This document shows, piece by piece, positions 35,732-44,069 of a stretch of DNA of 64,000 bases. The first letter of the stretch is position 1; each line of letters begins with the position of its first letter. This stretch comes from JANMES01 sp038229715. GTDB lineage: Bacteria; Planctomycetota; Phycisphaerae; Tepidisphaerales; Tepidisphaeraceae. A program made the position numbers and the translations under genes. The stretch spans positions 1 through 64,000 of the forward strand of contig JBBROD010000008.1 in assembly GCA_038229715.1 (NCBI GenBank), in the 5' to 3' direction. The notes below the pieces were generated by a model, which had not been told where the DNA came from, did not search any database, and saw nothing but the letters and a program-made list of their open reading frames with translations.

Positions 35732-36586
35732 TTACAGCCGATAGAAACTCACTGCGTTGTCGTAGAAAATTCTCTTTTGTTCAGACGGTGACAGGGCCGC
35801 CGTCGCAGATTTCAAAGTGTCGATCCAGACCTTGAGCGGGCCGGCGTGCAGAACAACCGGCCAATCTCCGCCAAACATTACGCGCTTTGTGCCAAACGTT
35901 TTAAGCACGTGGTCGATGTAGGGCGTGAGGTCTTGCGTCGTCCAGCCCTTGTGATCTGCTTCGACGATGAGGCCGCTCATCTTGCACCAGACATTCGGGA
36001 AAGCCGACAGATCTCGAATATGATCGCGCCACGGATCCTGTTCCCGTTCTTTAATGAACGGCTTGCCGATGTGGTCGAGAATGAAGTTCACGTTCGGGCA
36101 AGCCTCGATGAGCTTGATTGCGTTAGCGGTCTGGGCCGGGCCTTTTACGCAAATATCGAAGCTCAGGCCGTACTTCGAAAGCAATTGCACGCCCTTTACA
36201 AAATCCGGCTGCACGCAAAAATCCGGGTTAGCCTCGAACTGGATGATTCGTCTAACGCCTTTCACTAACTTATTTCTTGTTAGCGCCGCGATTTCGCACT
36301 CCACGGCTGGTCCTCGTTCCAGTGGCGCCCAAGAGACGATGCCCTGAATCTTTGGATTGACCTTCGCCTGTTCCGTAATCCACTGCGTCTCTTGGCGATA
36401 TTGAGCTACGTCTACTTCGCATTGTACGAACACCATTTTCTCGATGGAGAACGTTTCGGTCGCCTTGGCGTAATCGTTGAGAAGGAACGGGTTATTGAGC
36501 ATCGGGCTTGAGTCCAGCCAAGGATAGCGCAGCGTCTTTGGGTCCCAAAGGTGCAGGTGCGTATCGATGATTGGAAACGGACTCAT
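35732..36586 (-). CDS. Amidohydrolase-2 family sugar lactonase (rhamnono-/fucono-lactonase type)
   Basis: A 284-residue TIM-barrel hydrolase starting IIDTHLHLWDPKTLRYPW, which is the N-terminal HxH zinc motif and W-D-P of the L-fuconolactonase/L-rhamnono-lactonase group of the amidohydrolase superfamily, with DHIGKP, CKMSGL and FGGDWPV further on. It should open L-rhamnono- or L-fuconolactone to the free acid. Its ATG overlaps the stop of the preceding dehydrogenase (ATGA at 36583-36586) with GGAGG 8 bases upstream, so the two are translationally coupled. Next gene is the SDR. Confidence 0.85.
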   Translation of the reverse strand: MSPFPIIDTHLHLWDPKTLRYPWLDSSPMLNNPFLLNDYAKATETFSIEKMVFVQCEVDVAQYRQETQWITEQAKVNPKIQGIVSWAPLERGPAVECEIAALTRNKLVKGVRRIIQFEANPDFCVQPDFVKGVQLLSKYGLSFDICVKGPAQTANAIKLIEACPNVNFILDHIGKPFIKEREQDPWRDHIRDLSAFPNVWCKMSGLIVEADHKGWTTQDLTPYIDHVLKTFGTKRVMFGGDWPVVLHAGPLKVWIDTLKSATAALSPSEQKRIFYDNAVSFYRL

Positions 36587-37608
36587 AACCTGGCCTCCAT
36601 TGCCGCATCGAGAGGCTCATTTACAAGGTTTCGAATGGGCTCGCCGAGCAAGGCACGACGGCACGCCTCTGCGCCTTTGGTTCGCATGTCATTCAGGCCT
36701 TCGGTGCTGTAGAAAGCCGAATGCGGATTGATTAGCACACGATGGTGCGCCGGATGGTTGGGATCTCGCCACGCCTTGACCAAGGGTTCGTCCGCTATCG
36801 GCGGCTCGGTCTCGAGCACGTCGATGCCCGCGCCGGCGAGTTGCCCACTGGCAATTGCATCGGGAATCGCGGAGGTGTCAACCACGGCGCCGCGCGCAGT
36901 GTTGACGATAAAACACCCGACGGGCATTTTGGCGATCGCGGCCGAGTCAATCATATGATGGGTTTCGGGCGTGTTTGGGCAGTGGAGACTGAGCACGTAC
37001 GCACGCTTCAAAAGCTCATCGAGGGTCTCCACGCGTTGGATTCCCTCGGCTTTGTCGTACCCGTCCGCTTTATGCGGGTCGTAATAGATGACGTTCATTC
37101 CCAGCGCCCGCGCCCGATGGGCCGCCGCCGTGCCGATCCGTCCCAGGCCGACAATCGCGAATGTCTGCCCGCGCAGCCGACGTAGCGGGGCGGCTTGCGC
37201 GTAAGACCATAAGCCTTGCTCGCTACGTAGCCGGCTGTTGAGAAACGTGATGCCGCGCGTGAGCGCCAGCATCAATCCAATGGACGAGTCGGCCACTTCT
37301 TCCGTGCCATAGTCGGGAACGTTGGCAACAGGGATTCCACGCGTGCCGGCCAAGGCATGGTCGACGTTATCGTAACCCACGCCGCACCGCACAATCAGCT
37401 TGCAGTGGTTGAGTCGCTCAACGGTCCGACGTCGCAGACTGAGATTGTGATAAAGCATGATCGCGTCGGCGTCCTCGATGTGACCAACGAGCTCGCGCTC
37501 GTTGCTAGCATCAAGGGCTTGCACGTCGGCAATATCGCCGAGGATTTCCTCCTCGATATCGGGCTGGCCGGTAATGAAATCGGTGACAATGACTTTGAAT
37601 CGGCTCAT
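36583..37608 (-). CDS. D-2-hydroxyacid dehydrogenase (CtBP/SerA-like)
   Basis: A 341-residue NAD-dependent dehydrogenase: GLGRIGTAAAHRARALGM Rossmann motif at about 155, then catalytic arginine in NTARGAVVD (about 243), glutamate in ETEPP (about 272) and histidine in INPHSAFYS (about 300). The N-terminal CGVGYDNVD and ADSSIGLMLALTRG are typical of C-terminal-binding-protein-like and phosphoglycerate dehydrogenase-like members. AAGGA precedes the ATG at 37608. First gene of the rhamnose operon, immediately after operator 6. It may reduce or oxidise a 2-keto-acid intermediate, pyruvate or the dehydratase product; which one is not readable. Confidence 0.82.
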   Translation of the reverse strand: MSRFKVIVTDFITGQPDIEEEILGDIADVQALDASNERELVGHIEDADAIMLYHNLSLRRRTVERLNHCKLIVRCGVGYDNVDHALAGTRGIPVANVPDYGTEEVADSSIGLMLALTRGITFLNSRLRSEQGLWSYAQAAPLRRLRGQTFAIVGLGRIGTAAAHRARALGMNVIYYDPHKADGYDKAEGIQRVETLDELLKRAYVLSLHCPNTPETHHMIDSAAIAKMPVGCFIVNTARGAVVDTSAIPDAIASGQLAGAGIDVLETEPPIADEPLVKAWRDPNHPAHHRVLINPHSAFYSTEGLNDMRTKGAEACRRALLGEPIRNLVNEPLDAAMEARL

Positions 37609-37640
37609 ATCGTTCCTTAATGGCTCGCGGATACTCTGCG

Positions 37641-37675
37641 ATGTAATAACATATCATACATGATGTGGGCGTCAA
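37641..37675 (-). promoter_or_regulatory. Operator site 6 and promoter of the rhamnose-oxidation operon
   Basis: On the minus strand the 21-base block 37661-37641 carries TGTATGATATGTTATTACAT, identical to operator 4 over 16 consecutive bases. TTGACG (37675-37670), a 16-base spacer and TATGTT (37653-37648) form a promoter with the same geometry as site 4, again with the -10 box inside the operator, 33 bases before the dehydrogenase start. Confidence 0.7.
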
Positions 37676-37823
37676 TATAATTTTAGGACAACGTTTTCTC
37701 AATCTTCGATTGTCCGAGGGTCTGCGCGCCGCTGCAATCATCTATTTTCACGCTCCTGTTGCGTAAACACCTTCTGAAAGACTTGCTGGCCACAAAAGTG
37801 AGTTCGCGGTAGATTTTATCAAC

Positions 37824-37844
37824 GAGTATGGTATCATACAAGTT
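37824..37844 (+). promoter_or_regulatory. Operator site 7 (GH78 C / GH127 / M24 operon)
   Basis: GGTATCATACAAGTT here is the reverse complement of the conserved half (CTTGTATGATACC). It differs from the others in the second half, making it the weakest full-length match, but lies 50 bases before the start of GH78 C in the expected place. Between site 6 and this site (37676-37823) I see no gene. Confidence 0.5.
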
Positions 37845-37893
37845 CGCGACTTGTAAACATCTTTTTCTGCTTAGCATTTTAGGATACACCCTA

Positions 37894-40800
37894 ATGTTCC
37901 GGATGATACTGACCCTCGCCGCTTGGTGGCTTGCCGCCGGAGTGTCAATTGCACGTGCCGCTGTCGCGCCTTCGGATTTGCGATGCGAACGCCAGGTTTC
38001 TCCGCTGGCGGTCGATCAGGTTCATCCGGCGTTCAGCTGGCTGGTCCAAGCTGAACGGCTGCAGCGTGGCATAGGTCAAAGTGCTTACCAGATTCAAGTT
38101 GCGTCCACGGCTGCAAGGTTGGAGAGCGGGCCACACGTATGGGACAGCGGAAAAATCGATTCCGATCAATCGGTCGCCGTGGCGTATGCGGGTCCGGCAC
38201 TCGCGTCGAAAGCTATTTATGTCTGGCGCGTCCGCGTGACGACGGATAAGGGTGACACCACCGCCTGGAGCGTCGCCGCGACATTCGGCACCGGCGTGTA
38301 CGCAACCGCCGACTGGAAAGGCCAATGGATAGCTGCGTTCAATCGCGAAGACACCCAGAGCAATTTGCAGAGCCTCGGCTACCGGGCCGAGTCGACTGAT
38401 AAGCCGCAAGACCCAAAGTGGGTGCAAGTAGACCTCGGCGAACAAACGGCGATCGACCAAATTATCGTCCATCCTGCCGCCGGCAAAATGGCGATGATGC
38501 ACAACGGCTTCCCGGCGGCTTCACAATTCATGGTTGATCTGATGCCGTCCCAATACCGCGTCGATGTGTCCGACGATCCGGCGTTTGCGAAATTCATGAC
38601 CGTGGCCACCCGCAAGCCGGAAGTGGGGGCGATCTTTTCTCGCTCGCGCCATACCTCCGACGCGATTGAGACCCCGGGCGCTCGGGGACGGTACGTTCGA
38701 TTCACAGCCATGTTTCTCTGGCCGCAGCGGCTAGCGGGCGACAAGCCGTGGGGCATGGCGGTCGGTGAACTGGAAGTGATCAGCGGTGGAAAAAATGTTG
38801 CGTTGAACAAGCAGGTGACTGCGAAAGATTCTGTCGAGCGTGACGGTTGGGGCGCCGCCAAGCTCACCGACGGGCAGGGACTTGGCGATCCCCTGATCGA
38901 TCTGGCCGCCGACTCCGCGTTGCTGTTCCGTAAGCAAGTTGCCCTCGAGCAGAAGCCCGTCCGGGCTACCGCGTACGTTTGCGGGCTCGGATATTTTGAA
39001 CTTTCGGTCAACGGCAAAAAAGCCGGCGATCATGTCCTCGACCCCGGATTCACTGATTACACGCGTCGGCAGTTGTACGTCGCCCACGACATCACGCCGA
39101 TGCTGCAAGCCGGCGAGAATGCGATCGGCATGACGCTCGGCAACGGCTGGTACCGCGAGGCGACGCCCGACCAGTTCGGGTATGAGCGTGCTCAGTGGCG
39201 TGCTCCGCTTAAGCTTATCCTGAACATCGAACTGGAATATGCCGACGGATCGCATAAGACGATCAGTTCCAATGCGTCGTGGAAGTGGAACACGTCCAAG
39301 ATCGTCTTCAATTGCATCCGCGGCGGCGAGGTGATCGATGCGCGAGTAGATCGCTCGGGCTGGGACTTGCCGGGTTTTGATGACTCGGCGTGGAAACCAA
39401 CCGTGGCCATCTTGCCGCCGCAGGGGAAGTTGGTCGCGCAGGCGGCTCCTCCGATTCGACTAAATCAGGAGATCAAGCCAGTCGCCCTGAGTGAGCCTTC
39501 GCCTGGCGTTTACGTTTATGACTTGGGCGTGAACATCTCCGGCTGGGCGAGATTCAAAGCAACTGGATCAGCGGGGCAGACGATCGATCTGTATCATAAC
39601 GAAATTCTGTTGCCCGCCGGAAGTGTGGACATCGGGCACTGTGCGTACTTTTCGTTCGGGCGTTTTCAACAGGGCACACTGATCTGCAGTGGGAAACCGG
39701 GCGACCTTTATGAGCCGCGATTTACCTACCATGGGTTCCGCTACGTCGAAATTCATGGCCTGAAGTACAAGCCTAAGCTGGAAGACCTGACCGGCTGCTG
39801 GGTGACGACAGATCCCGAGGCGGTGGGCGAGTTCGCGTGCTCGAACGAGACGGTTAACCAGATCCTCACCGTGTACAAGCGCACGCAGCTCAACAACATG
39901 GAGAGCATTCCAACCGACTGCCCGACCCGGGAAAAGATGGGCTGGACTCAGGACGGCTGCGTCACGCAAGAGGCAGCAATCTTCAATTTTGGCGTCGAAA
40001 ACTTCTACGCGAAGTGGCTTGTGGATCTGCAAGACGCGCAAGATCCTAACGGCCACGTCGGTGCGATCGCCCCGACGGCAGGCTGGGGACGAAGTGCGGG
40101 TGGAAATCAGCCCGGCACTTATTCGTGTCCGTGGTGGGGCGGGGCAGTCGTTCGTACCCCTTGGAATCTCTATCTGTATTACGGGGACAAGCAGCGCCTG
40201 GCGGACTCATATAACGCGATGCGCGCGTACACCGAATTCATGGCTTCTACCACCAAGGACGATATCCTCCGCTGGGGCCTCGGCGATTGGCTAGACGAGT
40301 CTGCTGACCGCGAAGTCAAACGCGACTTCGGTCGTCGGAAGGCGTTCCTTGAGATCACATCAACGGCGGCGTTCTACAACTACAACCACATCATGTCCGA
40401 AGCCGCCAAGGTTTTGGGCAAGACACAAGACGCTGAGAAGTACGGCCACGCGGCTGAGCGGATCGCCAAGCGGTACAACGAAGTCTTCTACAACGCAGCA
40501 ACCGGCGAGTACGCCCGCGATGCGCAGACCGCGCAAAGCCTGTCGCTGGCGCTCGGCCTCGTACCGGCGGATCGACGAAGCAAGGTAGAGGACGCCTTCA
40601 TCCGTAACATCATGGAGGAGCGTAAGGGGCACATCAATTCTGGCATCGTCGGCACGCTGTACGTGTTTCACGCGCTAGAGCAAATGAATCGCAACGACGT
40701 GGCCTACACAGTGTTCTCCAACCCGACGTATCCGAGCCTAGCGTACATGATCAGCAAAGGAGCGACGGCGTTCTGGGAATCGTGGTCGGATCCGGCGGGC

Positions 40801-41187
40801 TTGTCGCATAACCACCCGGCCCTAGGCTCGCCGATCGTCTGGCTGTACCGCGACTTGGCAGGCATTCGCCCGGACTTGGCTCGGCCTGGCTTCAAGCACA
40901 CGATCATAAAGCCAGCCGTGGTGGGCGATCTGACGTGGGTGAAAGCGAGTTACCGCTCGCCGTTCGGCCTGATTCGCAGCGAATGGAAACTGGAAAACGG
41001 CATGGTGACCTATCGCGTGACGGTTCCTGCAAACACGAGCGCAACCGTTTACATCGCCACCCCTGCGCCGGCGCAAATCACTGAAAGCGGCCGAGCGATC
41101 AGCGACGCCTTGGACATCAAGGAAGTCGGTTCCGGTGTATTCGACATCGGCAGCGGCGAATACATTTTTAGTGCAAAGAAAATGTGA
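37894..41187 (+). CDS. GH78 alpha-L-rhamnosidase C
   Basis: A 1097-residue secreted GH78 with the same modules as A and B: signal peptide (about 1-22), N-terminal domain (LRCERQVSPLAVDQVHPAFSW), a discoidin-like insertion (about 165-315, WVQVDLGEQTAIDQIIVHP), Bac_rhamnosid_N (GLGYFELSVNGKKAGDHVL), catalytic barrel with acid E680 in DCPTREKMGWTQDG and base E962 in GATAFWESWSDPAG, and a C-terminal sandwich. The acid motif REKMGWTQD belongs to a different GH78 subgroup from the RNERLGWMGD type in B, D and E, so a different linkage is likely. AGGA lies 9 bases before the ATG at 37894; the open frame runs back into operator 7. First gene of an operon with GH127 and M24. Confidence 0.92.
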   Translation: MFRMILTLAAWWLAAGVSIARAAVAPSDLRCERQVSPLAVDQVHPAFSWLVQAERLQRGIGQSAYQIQVASTAARLESGPHVWDSGKIDSDQSVAVAYAGPALASKAIYVWRVRVTTDKGDTTAWSVAATFGTGVYATADWKGQWIAAFNREDTQSNLQSLGYRAESTDKPQDPKWVQVDLGEQTAIDQIIVHPAAGKMAMMHNGFPAASQFMVDLMPSQYRVDVSDDPAFAKFMTVATRKPEVGAIFSRSRHTSDAIETPGARGRYVRFTAMFLWPQRLAGDKPWGMAVGELEVISGGKNVALNKQVTAKDSVERDGWGAAKLTDGQGLGDPLIDLAADSALLFRKQVALEQKPVRATAYVCGLGYFELSVNGKKAGDHVLDPGFTDYTRRQLYVAHDITPMLQAGENAIGMTLGNGWYREATPDQFGYERAQWRAPLKLILNIELEYADGSHKTISSNASWKWNTSKIVFNCIRGGEVIDARVDRSGWDLPGFDDSAWKPTVAILPPQGKLVAQAAPPIRLNQEIKPVALSEPSPGVYVYDLGVNISGWARFKATGSAGQTIDLYHNEILLPAGSVDIGHCAYFSFGRFQQGTLICSGKPGDLYEPRFTYHGFRYVEIHGLKYKPKLEDLTGCWVTTDPEAVGEFACSNETVNQILTVYKRTQLNNMESIPTDCPTREKMGWTQDGCVTQEAAIFNFGVENFYAKWLVDLQDAQDPNGHVGAIAPTAGWGRSAGGNQPGTYSCPWWGGAVVRTPWNLYLYYGDKQRLADSYNAMRAYTEFMASTTKDDILRWGLGDWLDESADREVKRDFGRRKAFLEITSTAAFYNYNHIMSEAAKVLGKTQDAEKYGHAAERIAKRYNEVFYNAATGEYARDAQTAQSLSLALGLVPADRRSKVEDAFIRNIMEERKGHINSGIVGTLYVFHALEQMNRNDVAYTVFSNPTYPSLAYMISKGATAFWESWSDPAGLSHNHPALGSPIVWLYRDLAGIRPDLARPGFKHTIIKPAVVGDLTWVKASYRSPFGLIRSEWKLENGMVTYRVTVPANTSATVYIATPAPAQITESGRAISDALDIKEVGSGVFDIGSGEYIFSAKKM

Positions 41188-41236
41188 TGACCTCCTGCGC
41201 TAGGCAAGGGGAGATCACTTTATCAAGGAGAAGCCT

Positions 41237-43990
41237 GTGAAATTCAAGTCTACTCTCGCGTTCGCGACGCTCTTGGGTACCACGCACCTGCCCGCCTTAG
41301 CAGCGCCGACGCCGGCTGAAGAAATTACCACTGGCGCGGTAAGCGACGAGGCTTGGAAGGCCGTCCCCTATCAGGCCCTGGCGCCAGCGAACGGTGTAAC
41401 CCTCGATGGCGGATTGTTCCGCCAGGCGTTTGACAACAACGTCAACTACCTCCTTGATTCGTTCAGCACGGATGACCTGGTCTGGGATTTCCGCGACCGT
41501 GCCGGGGAGAAGGACGCCAAACGCACACGCCCGCGCGTCGGTTTCTGGGAAACCGACTTGCGCGGGTCCAATGCCGGCCGATTCATGATGGGGGCCGGCA
41601 ATGCGGTTCGATGGACGGAAAACTTAGCACTCAAGCAAAAGCTCGCGGACGTCGTTCATACCATCGCCGAGTGCAAGGAAGCCAACGGCTACATTCTGGG
41701 TTACAAGCCCGACGGATTCCTGCACAGCGAGCAGGCGAACTACGCGCGGGCGTGGTTTACGCAAGGCCTTTGCGATGTCGGAGAAGCAGGCTACCCGGAG
41801 GCTTGGTCGATGCTTCGCACGCAGTACGATTGGTTCAACCATTGTGAGTATCTCCCCAGGCTGATCCGATTGAGCCTTGGTCTACAAGGACATATCGCAA
41901 GCACGCGCGTGTATTTGTCTCCGATCGGCAAGCCCGAAGACCTGAAGACGGCTGAGAAGTATTACGTCCAAAAATGGTGGATGGACGGGCTGGCCCAGCG
42001 CGATCCAAAGGCGGTATCGGACTACAAGCTCGATCGGCCGCACTCATATGAAATCGTCGGCTTCGAGGCGTACCTCGATCATTACCGGGCGACGGGCCAG
42101 AAGCCGTACCTCGATGCAATGCTAGGGGCATGGGACATCATGCACGACGATTTCGAGCACGTCGGTGGCCAAATCGCGATCTGTGAAGGTATGCGTTATC
42201 CGGCTAAGAGCTTCTACATCCGCAACACCGCCCACACCGGGGAGTTGTGCGGAAGCGTGTTCTGGGTGGGCTTTAACCACCGATTTATGCAGCTGTTTCC
42301 CGACCAGGAGAAATACGCCAACGAAATCGAAAAGTCGATTTATAACATCGGCTTGGCCAACCAAGGCGATGGATTCGGCATTCGTTACCACGCACGATTG
42401 CACGGCCGCAAGGACGGCCCGACCCGGTCCAACACTTGCTGTGAAGGCCAGGGCACTCGCCTATACGGCTCTTTGCCGAAGTACATCTACTCAACCACCG
42501 CCGACGGGCTGTACGTGAATCTGTTCGAGTCGTCGACAATTACGTTCCAACAGGGCAACGTCTCGCTGAAGGTCAAGCAGACGACAGATTTCCCTTACAG
42601 GCCCGATGTGGCGCTGTCGGTGTCGGTCGACAAGCCGGTCCGCTCGATCCTTCGCGTACGCATTCCGTCGTGGGCGACGGGGCCGATGGTGATCAATGTC
42701 AACGGCGCTGTGATCGCTAGCGGCACGCCCGGCACCTATCAGCCGATAGACCGGACTTGGAAAGACGGAGATGAAGTTCGCTTTACGCTGCCGATCGATT
42801 TCAAAGTGACGCAATACGAAGGGGTCGACCGCGTCGTAGGAAACGAACGGTACTGGATTGAATATGGCCCGGTGTTGATGGCCGTCGTGGGCCCCATCGA
42901 TTCGAGGGATACTGCGCACATTTTTGTTAAGCCGTCGGCCATTAAGGAGTGGATCAAGCCGATTTTGGGTAAGCCCCTGCGGTTCTCGATCAATGGTGAT
43001 TCGACGCAAATACTTGCGCCTTACTTTGATGTGGGGCAAGCCGAAACATTCGATTGTGTGCCAAACATCACCCCGATCACTATCACCGGTATGCCCCGGT
43101 TCGTGACGACCAATGAGATCGCAATCAAATCGTTCAGCCGGACGGATGAGCTTCTTTACACGGTAGACGGCTCTGAGCCGTTAAGCAGCTCGCCCCGATA
43201 TAGCGGGCCGGTGAAGCTAGACCAGACCGCGGTGGTGAAAGCGCGGCTGTTTAATTCCGGCGTTCCCGCCTCGGCGTCGGTGGCTGAAGCGTTTACCAAG
43301 GTTCCCCTGTTCACGCCGAGCGTGCGTTACACCAAGAATGGCAAGGCGCTGGAGATCGTGCAGCCGCTCTCCCCGGCAGGCTCGACGGTGCATTACACGG
43401 TAGACGGCAACGATCCGACAGAAAAGAGCGAAACATATTCCCAGCCTATTCCGCTTCCCACCGCGGGAACGCAGATCCGCGCTCGCGCATTCGTTGCCGG
43501 CATCGCCCCCAGTGACATCGCACTGTTTACAATCCCGATCGACGCTTCGCAGAGCCCGTGGATTCAGCCGACGGTGCGCCTGCCTGATCTGCAGGCCGTT
43601 AAAACCACCGTCGGATGGAATACCCTCAAGATGAATAAAAACATTCTCGGCAAAGACATGAAGCTGGGCGGGCGCCTCTACGCCAGCGGCGTGGGCGTGC
43701 ATGCGAAGTCGGAACTAATTTACGCCGTCGAGCCGAGCTACAAGCGGTTTGTATCCGTGGTGGGCATTGATGACGAAACCGCTGACCGTGGGTCAGTTTC
43801 GTTTGAAGTGTATTGCGACGACAAGCAGGTTTATGTGACTTCATTGATCCGCGGCAACAACGATCTTTGGCACATCAACGTCGCCATCCCCGCCGGCACG
43901 AAGCAACTTCGTCTGGTCATGACTGACGGGGACGACGACTACAACTACGACTTCGGTGACTGGGCGGATGCCGGATTTGTGACGCAATAA
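41237..43990 (+). CDS. GH127 beta-L-arabinofuranosidase with NPCBM-type C-terminus
   Basis: A 917-residue secreted enzyme. After the signal peptide (about 1-22) comes an alpha/alpha barrel and beta-sandwich of the GH127 (DUF1680) family. Residues E336 and C338 (GELCGSVF) and C401-C402 (SNTCCEGQG) match in order and spacing the zinc-bound Glu338, Cys340, Cys417 and Cys418 of Bifidobacterium HypBA1, where the first cysteine of the pair is the nucleophile. That enzyme removes beta-L-arabinofuranose from hydroxyproline-linked arabino-oligosaccharides. Two chitobiase-like beta modules (LLYTVDGSEPLSSSPRYSG; VHYTVDGNDPTEKSETYS) and an NPCBM domain (YASGVGVHAKSELIY) follow. GTG start with AAGGAG 6 bases upstream. 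Confidence 0.9.
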   Translation: MKFKSTLAFATLLGTTHLPALAAPTPAEEITTGAVSDEAWKAVPYQALAPANGVTLDGGLFRQAFDNNVNYLLDSFSTDDLVWDFRDRAGEKDAKRTRPRVGFWETDLRGSNAGRFMMGAGNAVRWTENLALKQKLADVVHTIAECKEANGYILGYKPDGFLHSEQANYARAWFTQGLCDVGEAGYPEAWSMLRTQYDWFNHCEYLPRLIRLSLGLQGHIASTRVYLSPIGKPEDLKTAEKYYVQKWWMDGLAQRDPKAVSDYKLDRPHSYEIVGFEAYLDHYRATGQKPYLDAMLGAWDIMHDDFEHVGGQIAICEGMRYPAKSFYIRNTAHTGELCGSVFWVGFNHRFMQLFPDQEKYANEIEKSIYNIGLANQGDGFGIRYHARLHGRKDGPTRSNTCCEGQGTRLYGSLPKYIYSTTADGLYVNLFESSTITFQQGNVSLKVKQTTDFPYRPDVALSVSVDKPVRSILRVRIPSWATGPMVINVNGAVIASGTPGTYQPIDRTWKDGDEVRFTLPIDFKVTQYEGVDRVVGNERYWIEYGPVLMAVVGPIDSRDTAHIFVKPSAIKEWIKPILGKPLRFSINGDSTQILAPYFDVGQAETFDCVPNITPITITGMPRFVTTNEIAIKSFSRTDELLYTVDGSEPLSSSPRYSGPVKLDQTAVVKARLFNSGVPASASVAEAFTKVPLFTPSVRYTKNGKALEIVQPLSPAGSTVHYTVDGNDPTEKSETYSQPIPLPTAGTQIRARAFVAGIAPSDIALFTIPIDASQSPWIQPTVRLPDLQAVKTTVGWNTLKMNKNILGKDMKLGGRLYASGVGVHAKSELIYAVEPSYKRFVSVVGIDDETADRGSVSFEVYCDDKQVYVTSLIRGNNDLWHINVAIPAGTKQLRLVMTDGDDDYNYDFGDWADAGFVTQ

Positions 43991-44018
43991 TCGACATCAC
44001 TTTCACCTTGGAGCAGCA

Positions 44019-44066
44019 ATGACGGTCAACCGGAAGGCTACCTTCACCTACCCGAAGGAGCGCTAA
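44019..44066 (+). CDS. Possible 15-residue leader peptide before the M24 gene
   Basis: An ATG at 44019 with TTGGAG about 6 bases upstream opens MTVNRKATFTYPKER and stops at 44064-44066. The AAGGAG that serves the M24 start lies inside its last codons, so its translation would affect initiation downstream. It may equally be chance. No similarity recognised. Confidence 0.25.
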   Translation: MTVNRKATFTYPKER

Positions 44067-44069
44067 TTG

